Shown in pieces: positions 1-5,719 of a stretch of DNA of 15,800 bases (position 1 is the first letter of the stretch; each line of letters opens with the position of its first letter). The DNA comes from Bacteroidales bacterium (GTDB lineage Bacteria; Bacteroidota; Bacteroidia; Bacteroidales; P3). A program made the position numbers and the translations under genes. The notes beneath the pieces are model-generated. The model ran no database searches and was not told the DNA's origin. It saw only the letters and a program-made list of their open reading frames with translations. The DNA lies in assembly GCA_012837565.1 (NCBI GenBank), contig DUQY01000249.1:1-15800 (forward strand), given 5' to 3'.

Positions 1-20
1 AGAAATAGTTTTGGATAATG

Positions 21-28
21 CAAATTTA
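21..28 (-). promoter_or_regulatory. Possible second -7 box (TAAATTTG) pointing off the left edge
   Basis: On the minus strand TAAATTTG fits TAnnTTTG and is followed by CATTATCC. The stronger box at 273 to 266 (TATATTTG) is followed by CATAATC, so about 24 nt around the two boxes look duplicated. The nearest TTTG upstream is 23 nt away (55 to 52), longer than at the better promoters here. In AT-rich DNA this could be chance. Confidence 0.3.
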
Positions 29-87
29 TTATAAAGAAAATGAAATTTGAACAAAGAGTTAGAGATTTGAATCAAAGAAAGAATTTG

Positions 88-125
88 CTGAATCGCTGTT
101 TTAAAAAATTAAAACGAAGATTCAG
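88..125. repeat. Hairpin related to the repeats near 15159-15195
   Basis: CTGAATC at 88-94 pairs with GATTCAG at 119-125. After a 3x3 internal loop, GTTTTAA at 98-104 pairs with TTAAAAC at 109-115 around an AAAA loop. The first half (90-108) matches 15159-15177 at 18 of 19 positions, and the rest aligns more loosely, so it looks like a diverged member of the repeat family at the other end of the window. Function unknown. Confidence 0.6.
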
Positions 126-130
126 TATGC

Positions 131-194
131 AAATGATGTGCATCTTTCATAGCAAATGATGCACATCTTTCGGGGTGAAAGATGTGCATCATTT
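131..194. repeat. Three-arm repeat with an 18-bp perfect hairpin
   Basis: AAATGATGCACATCTTTC (154-171) and its exact reverse complement (177-194) form an 18-bp stem with a GGGGT loop, followed by ATTTTATTTT-type sequence on the plus strand. A third arm, AAATGATGTGCATCTTTC (131-148), differs from arm 2 at two positions. In a plus-strand RNA those two differences become G-U wobbles with arm 3, so arms 1 and 2 could compete for arm 3. It could be a terminator for a plus-strand transcript, a structured leader element, or a dispersed repeat. The structure is certain; the role is not. Confidence 0.75.
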
Positions 195-265
195 TATTTT
201 GGGATATTTGATTGGAGTTTTAGTATTATGACCTTAAAGAACTTAACTTTACTATTTTGATTATG

Positions 266-296
266 CAAATATACGAAAAAATTCTTTATCGGGCAA
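266..296 (-). promoter_or_regulatory. Bacteroidota-type promoter pointing left
   Basis: On the minus strand TTG (296 to 294) is separated by 20 nt from TATATTTG (273 to 266), which fits the -7 consensus TAnnTTTG. The same TTG-20-TAnnTTTG layout occurs before the mutase gene. No gene starts between here and the left edge, so any transcript would carry a leader of at least 260 nt containing the 177-194/154-171 hairpin. Alternatively it is a relic or a chance match. Confidence 0.45.
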
Positions 297-311
297 TAGC
301 TTTTTTAAAAG

Positions 312-348
312 AAAAAAAGAGGTAACCCCGTAATTGGGATTACCTCTT
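312..348 (-). terminator. Rho-independent terminator of the M16 peptidase gene
   Basis: Read on the minus strand, AAGAGGTAATCCC (348 to 336) pairs with GGGGTTACCTCTT (329 to 317) around a short AT loop, with one mismatch, and runs into a T tract (318 to 312). It begins 32 nt after the stop codon of the M16 gene. The other orientation lacks a T run, so it serves the minus strand. Confidence 0.85.
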
Positions 349-380
349 AAAAAAAGAAAATTATTACTAATCTATTTCTC

Positions 381-3230
381 TTATTTTGCTGGATCCATTG
401 CCTCTGGCTTTAGGTTTACTCTTACATATTCGTCATGTTTCAAGTATTTCTTTGCCATTTCTTTTACATCTTCAACTGTGATTGCGTTTACAGCTGCTTT
501 GTATTCGTCAAGGTTGGTAAGTTCGAAGTCATACCAAATTGAACCTTTGATTGCTGATGTCCAGTAACCGTTCTTTTCTTGTTGGGTTTCTCTTGCTCTA
601 ATCAATTGTTCTTTTACTTTTGCAAGGTCTACTTCTGTTGGTCCCTCTGCTATTATCTTGTCAAATACCTTCCATGTTGCATTTGCTAAATTGTCTGCAT
701 TTTCTGGGTCGCATGAGTAATATGCAAATAATGATGCCTCTGCTTTTGGATATTTATCATAGCTTAATTGGAATGATGGTGAGTAGGTTCCTCCCATTTC
801 TTCACGAATTGTTTCAGTTAATTTTATGCTACAAATATCGCCAAGTATTCTTGTTGCCATTCTTTCTTTTGTATTCCAATCGAAACTGTTGTTTACAGCT
901 ATTACCATTGCTCCCTTATTGTCTTGTCCTTTATAAACTGTTTTGTTTACAACTCCTTTAGCAAATGGAGAGTCTTTATCTAACCATTTTTCGTTTCTAT
1001 TCTTAGATGGAATTGAACCAATGTATTTTTCGATTAATGGAATAGTTTTATCGATATCGATGTTTCCTACGAATGTGAAGGTAAAGTCAGAAGCATCTGA
1101 GAAACGTTCACGGAATATCTTATGCATTTCGTCGATATTCATTTGCTTAAGTTGAGCCTCTGTTGGGATAACAATTGTTCTCTTATCGTTTGGCTTCATT
1201 GCTTTTAGCATTTGTATTTGGAATTCAAATTCTGGCATATTCTTCAACATCTTGATTTGATTTTCCATCTTAGAGATTTCAGTTGCTAATACGTCCTTAT
1301 CTTTTCTTGGAGCTTCAAAGAACATATATAGGTATTGTAATAGTATTTCAAAGTCTGCTGGTGATGAGCTTCCTGAGAATCCTTCTTCAAGTTCTGAGAT
1401 TGATGGTACTATTCCAACTGTTTTTCCTTTTAAGAATTTCATCAATTGAGAGTTATCATAGTTACCAATACCTGATGCATCGATAATTCCTGCTGCATAA
1501 TTAGCATTGATTAGCTTATTATCAGGGTAAAGCGATGTTCCACCAGGACTCCAAGCACTAAGAATAATTTCGTCGTTCTTGAAGTTTGTAGCCTTAAGGA
1601 TTACCTTTGCTCCATTGCTAAGAGTTAGCTCTGTATAGTCAAATTTCTTGTTTTCTTCTTTCTTAACTACCTTACCTGCTTTTGGTTCTTTTACAAGGAA
1701 TGGCTCAGTTTTTACATTATCAACATAAGGTTTTGTTTTTGCTTTCTTTACCTTATTGATTACCTTCAAAACATCTTTTTCAGTAGGTACTTTAACGTCT
1801 TTGCTCTCTGGCATAGTCATTACTAACACGAAGTTTTCTTCTGTTATCCATTGTTTAGCAAGTGCATTTACTTCTTCAAGTGTAATATCCTCAACTAATT
1901 CCTTAGCCCATTTGTTTTCTATTCTTGCACCTGGTGCTGGAGTTCCTTCAAGGAAGTGGTCAACATATTCTGATGCAAAACGAGAACTTTCTGTCTTTGA
2001 CTCTTCTTTTGCCATTCTGTCGTATTGTGTTAGGATAGATTCTTTTGCTCTGTCAAGCTCTGTTTGAACAAATCCATGTTGTAATACTCTTTGGTTCTCC
2101 ATCATCATTAACTCTAAAGACTCAAGCGTTTTTCCGTCTTTAGCTGAGATAGAGTTATAGTAAGCATGAGTAGGACGGGCTAAGAATTCTGTATATCCAG
2201 CGTATGCTCCCATAAATGGACAATCTTTCTTTTCAGATAAGTCTCTTAATCTTGAGTTAATCATATCAGAATAAAGGCTATATACTAAGTAACGAGTACG
2301 GTAATCTCCAATAGTTTTTACTTCAAATGCTGGGTGTTTATAGAAATATTGTATTGAATTACCTGTTGCTTCCTTGTCTGTTGCAATAGCAATAAGTGGT
2401 TCTTTGTTATCAGGAATAGTAATAGTAGGTCTTGAGAATGGGGTACTTGGAGCATCATCTATTCCAAAATAATCTATGATTTGTTGTTCCATTTCATCAG
2501 CATCGAAATCCCCTACAACAATTACTGCCATATTTTCGGGACGATACCATTTCTTATAGAATCCTCTAATTGTTTCGTGTTTGAAGTTTTCAAGGTTTTC
2601 TAAAGTACCAATAGGAAGACGTTCTGCATAAAGAGAACCTTTTAACATTGTTGGCCAAGTCTTAGCTCTAAGGCGGTCTTGAGCTCCTTGTCCTGTACGC
2701 CATTCCTCAATGATTACTCCTCTTTCCTTGTCAATTTCCTTACCAGTCATTAACATACCAGATGCCCAACCATCAAGAATCTTTAATCCCATGCTAAACA
2801 ATTCCTTCTTGTCAGTAGGAAGAGTTACCATATACACTGTTTGGTCGAAACCTGTGTATGCATTGATTTGGCGTCCAAATACTATACCCTCTTTCTCAAG
2901 AGCATCTATCATTTCGTTTCCTGGATAATGTTTTGTTCCATTGAAACCCATATGTTCAGTAAAGTGAGCTAAACCTACTTCTTCTGGAGTTTCAAGTACA
3001 GAACCTGCATTTACAGCGATTTGAAACTCTGCTCTGTTTTCAGGTTTTCTGTTTGCTTTTACATAGTATGTAAGTCCATTAGCAAGTGTGCCGGTACGTA
3101 CTTTACCATCTAATTTTATTTCCTCATTCAGGTTGATAGCTTTCTTTGAAGCTCCTAATCCCATTTGAGCAAATCCTGTAGTAGCTATTGATAAACACAA
3201 TGCTATTACTAAGAAAATTCTACTTTTCAT
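381..3230 (-). CDS. Exported M16 family (pitrilysin-type) zinc metallopeptidase
   Basis: A 949-residue protein, the usual length for fused two-half M16 peptidases of Bacteroidota. The start at 3230 is chosen because it opens directly with a signal peptide (Lys-Ser-Arg, a hydrophobic run to about residue 18, then an Ala-Gln cleavage site); the frame continues 28 codons upstream to 3314, but that extension is Asn/Lys-rich and would bury the signal. The inverted zinc motif HFTEH is at residues 89-93, with the third ligand Glu169 76 residues on and a second conserved Glu at 176. The second half (from about residue 500) lacks HxxEH, as expected for the inactive partner domain, but keeps the Arg...Tyr substrate-binding element (REEMGGTY, about 805-815). 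It probably acts in the periplasm on peptides; the substrate cannot be told. No clear promoter lies in the 49 nt after the XRE gene, so it may be read through from it. Confidence 0.93.
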   Translation of the reverse strand: MKSRIFLVIALCLSIATTGFAQMGLGASKKAINLNEEIKLDGKVRTGTLANGLTYYVKANRKPENRAEFQIAVNAGSVLETPEEVGLAHFTEHMGFNGTKHYPGNEMIDALEKEGIVFGRQINAYTGFDQTVYMVTLPTDKKELFSMGLKILDGWASGMLMTGKEIDKERGVIIEEWRTGQGAQDRLRAKTWPTMLKGSLYAERLPIGTLENLENFKHETIRGFYKKWYRPENMAVIVVGDFDADEMEQQIIDYFGIDDAPSTPFSRPTITIPDNKEPLIAIATDKEATGNSIQYFYKHPAFEVKTIGDYRTRYLVYSLYSDMINSRLRDLSEKKDCPFMGAYAGYTEFLARPTHAYYNSISAKDGKTLESLELMMMENQRVLQHGFVQTELDRAKESILTQYDRMAKEESKTESSRFASEYVDHFLEGTPAPGARIENKWAKELVEDITLEEVNALAKQWITEENFVLVMTMPESKDVKVPTEKDVLKVINKVKKAKTKPYVDNVKTEPFLVKEPKAGKVVKKEENKKFDYTELTLSNGAKVILKATNFKNDEIILSAWSPGGTSLYPDNKLINANYAAGIIDASGIGNYDNSQLMKFLKGKTVGIVPSISELEEGFSGSSSPADFEILLQYLYMFFEAPRKDKDVLATEISKMENQIKMLKNMPEFEFQIQMLKAMKPNDKRTIVIPTEAQLKQMNIDEMHKIFRERFSDASDFTFTFVGNIDIDKTIPLIEKYIGSIPSKNRNEKWLDKDSPFAKGVVNKTVYKGQDNKGAMVIAVNNSFDWNTKERMATRILGDICSIKLTETIREEMGGTYSPSFQLSYDKYPKAEASLFAYYSCDPENADNLANATWKVFDKIIAEGPTEVDLAKVKEQLIRARETQQEKNGYWTSAIKGSIWYDFELTNLDEYKAAVNAITVEDVKEMAKKYLKHDEYVRVNLKPEAMDPAK

Positions 3231-3279
3231 TGTTTTACTGTTATTAAGTGAATAATTATTTATTGTTGTTTTATTTGTA

Positions 3280-3507
3280 TTATATCTTTTTTTCATTCTC
3301 TTCTGCATTATCAAATTCTAATATATCTCCCGGTTGGCACTCTAAGGCTTCACATATTGCCTCTAAGGTTGAGAAACGAATTGCTCTTGCCTTTCCAGTC
3401 TTAAGTATGGATAGATTTGCAGGAGTGAGGTCAACCTTTTGGGCTAACTCACCAAGGCCTATCTTCCTCTTTGCCATCATCACATCTAAATTAACTATAA
3501 TTCCCAT
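3280..3507 (-). CDS. Small XRE/Cro-type HTH transcriptional regulator
   Basis: A 75-residue one-domain DNA-binding protein. It opens with the characteristic GIIVNLDVMMAKRK and has a helix-turn-helix at about residues 18-37 (GELAQKVDLTPANLSILKTG), followed by AIRFSTLEAICEALECQPGD, typical of the YozG-like group that accompanies DUF2975 membrane proteins. The start at 3507 is preferred over an in-frame GTG at 3528 because family members begin at this Met and an AAAGGA box lies 9 nt upstream (3522 to 3517), one of the few Shine-Dalgarno-like sites in the window. It follows the DUF2975 gene by 22 nt and is surely co-transcribed with it. By family analogy it may repress its own operon; the palindrome at 4293-4315 is the obvious candidate site. 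Confidence 0.9.
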   Translation of the reverse strand: MGIIVNLDVMMAKRKIGLGELAQKVDLTPANLSILKTGKARAIRFSTLEAICEALECQPGDILEFDNAEENEKKI

Positions 3508-3529
3508 ATCTTTATTTCCTTTCACCACC

Positions 3530-4249
3530 TTATACTGTTAAGTCGTTTTCTTCTTGAATTGTAATTCCTCTTCTAATAATTTCAATTAAGGACATAAATA
3601 ATAAGCCAATAAAGATATAGTCCCATGATATTGAACTAAGGCCTAATATTGGATTAATTTTAAATCCTGGTATTGAAAAATAATTCGAAAGAAAATGATA
3701 ATCAGAAAAATAAATAATTAGCTCTATTATTGGCATTACCATAAAACCATAGGCAATAAATTGGAATCTTTTAATATTATTCTTATTGAAAAGATTATGC
3801 TGTACCACCTTCCTATCTTCCTTTAAGCTCCTAATTATACTTTTCAATATCTTGCTTGCTTGAAAGAAAACAAAGATTATGAAAAACAAATTAAGGTTAA
3901 GGGCTGTAAGGAAAATTAATTTATAGATTATTGGAATTTGATTTAGGTCATCACCTTTTATAGAAATTATCATTTCATATCTATCTACAAATGATGAAAC
4001 GCTTATATTTTCCTTTTGAGAGTTAATAACAAAGTCTTTTGTTATTGTTTTTTCAATTGGAGATACAAGAGCAGGTATTACTCCAAATAAAGATTTAGAA
4101 TAAGGAGAAGATATATTAAATACTACGAGAAAAATAAAAAAAGCTAACAGTATCGACATAAGCACAATTGCTGAGTCGAATCCTATCTTAACTGCTTTTA
4201 AAAATTTCATATTCGTATTTGGTCTCATATTTCTCTTTTCATTTGTCAT
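3530..4249 (-). CDS. DUF2975 family membrane protein
   Basis: 239 residues with four predicted membrane segments (about 24-46, 107-130, 164-183 and 206-226) and a hydrophilic loop between the first two. The end, IIRRGITIQEENDLTV, is a DUF2975 hallmark, as is the XRE gene immediately downstream. The family's biochemical role is unknown; a membrane partner that modulates the cytoplasmic regulator is an inference from gene pairing only. The start is uncertain: ATG codons occur at 4249, 4228 and 4210. The promoter -7 box ends at 4259, so starting at 4249 gives a leader of only a few bases, while 4210 (MKFLKAVK) gives about 40 nt and places the first helix near the N-terminus. I keep the longest form. 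Confidence 0.8.
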   Translation of the reverse strand: MTNEKRNMRPNTNMKFLKAVKIGFDSAIVLMSILLAFFIFLVVFNISSPYSKSLFGVIPALVSPIEKTITKDFVINSQKENISVSSFVDRYEMIISIKGDDLNQIPIIYKLIFLTALNLNLFFIIFVFFQASKILKSIIRSLKEDRKVVQHNLFNKNNIKRFQFIAYGFMVMPIIELIIYFSDYHFLSNYFSIPGFKINPILGLSSISWDYIFIGLLFMSLIEIIRRGITIQEENDLTV

Positions 4250-4258
4250 TTAACGAAG

Positions 4259-4291
4259 CAAAGTAACAATATATTTTCCGAACAAACAAAT
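4259..4291 (-). promoter_or_regulatory. Promoter of the DUF2975-XRE operon
   Basis: On the minus strand TTTG (4291 to 4288), a 21-nt spacer, then TACTTTTG (4266 to 4259), a full match to TAnnTTTG. It lies in the 74-nt gap after rimM, and its spacing equals that of the rimM promoter. Transcription would start near 4255, a few bases before the first possible ATG of the DUF2975 gene. Confidence 0.7.
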
Positions 4292-4292
4292 T

Positions 4293-4315
4293 ATATATCG
4301 AAAAACGATATATAT
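4293..4315. promoter_or_regulatory. Palindrome abutting the DUF2975-XRE promoter, candidate operator
   Basis: TATATATCG (4293-4301), five A's, then CGATATATA (4307-4315): a perfect 9-bp inverted repeat one base away from the -33 box (4291). The position suits a repressor or activator site, and the XRE protein of the same operon is the natural candidate. It is a poor intrinsic terminator for rimM because the stem has only two G-C pairs and no T tract follows. Confidence 0.5.
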
Positions 4316-4323
4316 TATTTGCT

Positions 4324-4845
4324 TTAAGATAAATAAAGATCGATTAAACCTTCTGGAGCCTTGATATATATTATTTTAGCTTCTCTGTCAACTTTTTGAA
4401 TAATTTGGTCAACAACAGGCATTAATATCTCTTTTTCTTTAAAAGCAATGGAAAAAAGAGGCTGTGCAGGGTATTCGACGATTGAATTAATGATTCCAAT
4501 ATCTCCTTTTTCCTCATCAATTATCTTGAAACCTATTACTTCGTGAAAATAAAACTTATTACCATCGAGCTTAGGAAGTAAATCTAAAGGTAGGAATAGT
4601 TTTTTGGTTATTAGCTTAAGGCTATCCTCCTCATTCATGTTTTCAAACCTTACAACAGCCCTATTCCCATTTAATCTTAATGCTTCAATGGGGTAAAGAA
4701 TTAACCGATTGCTTATTTCAATATAAACTCCATCTAACTCAGAATACTCCTGAGGTTCATCTACATCAAAAAAAAGGACTAACTCTCCTTTATAAGAAAA
4801 TGGCTTTACAACTAAGCCTAAGTAAAAACAATCTTTAACATCCAT
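4324..4845 (-). CDS. rimM: Ribosome maturation factor RimM
   Basis: A 173-residue protein that by family helps assemble the 30S head domain by binding S19 and the 16S rRNA helix 31/33b region. The N-terminal RimM barrel is seen at about residues 6-85 (FYLGLVVKPFSYKGEL at the start) and the PRC-type barrel at about 95-168 (FYFHEVIGFKI, then EILMPVVDQIIQ and APEGLIDLYL at the end), normal length and order. I start at 4845: the frame opens further to 4881, but the extra 12 residues would have to be translated from upstream of the -7 box. It lies 101 nt after rpsP, as often found, but is separated from it by a terminator and its own promoter. Confidence 0.93.
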   Translation of the reverse strand: MDVKDCFYLGLVVKPFSYKGELVLFFDVDEPQEYSELDGVYIEISNRLILYPIEALRLNGNRAVVRFENMNEEDSLKLITKKLFLPLDLLPKLDGNKFYFHEVIGFKIIDEEKGDIGIINSIVEYPAQPLFSIAFKEKEILMPVVDQIIQKVDREAKIIYIKAPEGLIDLYLS

Positions 4846-4849
4846 ATTG

Positions 4850-4882
4850 CAAAGGTATATATAAAAAGTAAATAAATGCAAA
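4850..4882 (-). promoter_or_regulatory. rimM promoter, with the start codon at the transcription start
   Basis: TTTG (4882 to 4879), a 21-nt spacer, and TACCTTTG (4857 to 4850), a full match to the Bacteroidota -33/-7 pair. The rimM ATG begins at 4845, with only four bases between, so the predicted transcript has essentially no leader. The TTTG box is made from the last T's of the rpsP terminator. Confidence 0.7.
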
Positions 4883-4914
4883 AAGACCGATTCTAATTAA
4901 AGAATACGGTCTTT
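4880..4914 (-). terminator. Rho-independent terminator of rpsP
   Basis: On the minus strand AAAGACCG-T-ATTCT (4914 to 4901) pairs with AGAATCGGTCTTT (4894 to 4882), with one bulged T at 4906 and a 6-nt loop, followed by T's (4884 to 4880). It starts 32 nt after the rpsP stop codon. Confidence 0.85.
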
Positions 4915-4946
4915 GCAATCATTATGAAGAATATCTTATAAATAAA

Positions 4947-5585
4947 TTATTCTGCTTTTGGTTCTTCAACCTCAGTAGGGGTTTCTGTTTCTGGTTGAGC
5001 TTCAGCCACAGGCTCAGCTACAACTTCCTCAACAGGTGCTGGAGTTTCTGCTGCAAGTTTTTCAGCTGCTGCTGCTTCTCTTGCTAATCTCTCAGCTTCT
5101 CTTTCAGCTCTTATAGCATCATCTGCCTCTTTACGTCTTGCATTGATACCTTCTTGACGTTTTGCATTTACTTCAATTTCTTGAGCTAATGCATTCTTTG
5201 CGTCAGATTTCTTATTATTTCTCTTTTCTTCTGCCTTTGCTGAAATTTTGTTTTCTTTTTCTGCCACCCAAGCATTGAATTTAGTATCTGCAATTTCTTG
5301 AGTAATTGCACCTTTTTCAACTCCAATTTGAAGGTGACGCTTAATCATAACTCCTTTATAAGAAAGGATAGATCTTGCTGTATCTGATGGTTGAGCACCA
5401 TTCTTTAACCATTGACATGCTTTTTCGATATCAATATCGATTGTTGCAGGAATGGTAACTGGGTTATAACTTCCAATTTTTTCAATAAACTTTCCATCAC
5501 GTGCTGCACGAGCATCCGCAATAACGATATGATAGAAAGGTTTACCCTTCTTACCAAAACGTTGTAATCTGATTTTTACTGCCAT
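4947..5585 (-). CDS. rpsP: 30S ribosomal protein S16 with long acidic/Ala-rich tail
   Basis: Residues 1-82 are the S16 core that binds 16S rRNA and stabilises the 30S body: the start AVKIRLQRFGKKGKPFYHIVI, the RDGKFIEKIGSYNP segment and QPSDTARSIL are plain. The remaining 130 residues are a charged, probably coiled-coil stretch (about 105-175, rich in Ala, Glu, Lys, Arg) ending in a Pro/Glu/Val-rich tail. Most bacterial S16 proteins are 80-90 residues; long tails are common in Bacteroidota S16, so this is a lineage trait rather than a fusion error. It has its own promoter and terminator and so is a single-gene unit. Confidence 0.96.
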   Translation of the reverse strand: MAVKIRLQRFGKKGKPFYHIVIADARAARDGKFIEKIGSYNPVTIPATIDIDIEKACQWLKNGAQPSDTARSILSYKGVMIKRHLQIGVEKGAITQEIADTKFNAWVAEKENKISAKAEEKRNNKKSDAKNALAQEIEVNAKRQEGINARRKEADDAIRAEREAERLAREAAAAEKLAAETPAPVEEVVAEPVAEAQPETETPTEVEEPKAE

Positions 5586-5625
5586 AATAGCTTTTAATTA
5601 ATTGTTTTTTAATTATTCAAGGTTG

Positions 5626-5633
5626 CAAAGATA
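5626..5633 (-). promoter_or_regulatory. rpsP -7 promoter box TATCTTTG
   Basis: TATCTTTG (5633 to 5626) fits TAnnTTTG, giving a leader of about 37 nt to the rpsP ATG at 5585. No TTTG or TTG occurs at 19-21 nt upstream, so only the -7 half is supported. Confidence 0.6.
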
Positions 5634-5693
5634 CACGTTTTATTTTAAAGAAAAAGAATTCTATTGAAAAAAACTTATCTAAGACCTATAAAC

Positions 5694-5719
5694 ATGGTTA
5701 TTTTCATTAAAACAACCAT
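5694..5719 (-). terminator. Weak hairpin overlapping the lipoprotein stop codon
   Basis: ATGGTTGTTTT (5719 to 5709) pairs with AAAATAACCAT (5704 to 5694) with one G-U pair and a 4-nt loop. The stop codon at 5709-5707 is inside it. It separates the Ig-like lipoprotein gene from the rpsP promoter, but no T tract follows, so it may only partly stop transcription or protect the 3' end. Confidence 0.35.

Larger units (their letters stand above)
1..380. other. Gene-free left-edge region
   Basis: I find no credible coding sequence here. Short frames opened by ATGs inside the inverted-repeat arms on the minus strand end within about 30 codons. The stretch holds, from left to right: a possible minus-strand -7 box (TAAATTTG, 28 to 21), a hairpin at 88-125, a three-arm repeat at 131-194, a minus-strand promoter at 266-296, and the terminator of the M16 peptidase gene at 312-348. 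The gene served by the leftward promoter would lie beyond the window edge. Confidence 0.7.

Noticed and set aside
131..194. CRISPR array
   Set aside because: Only three arms, one inverted, with spacings of a few bases and no spacers; the 15157-15215 element fails in the same way.
3231..3314. N-terminal 28-codon extension of the M16 peptidase
   Set aside because: It would place an Asn/Lys-rich stretch before an obvious signal peptide and overlap the end of the XRE gene.
4293..4315. Intrinsic terminator for rimM
   Set aside because: The stem is almost all A-T and no T tract follows on the minus strand; position next to the promoter suits an operator better.
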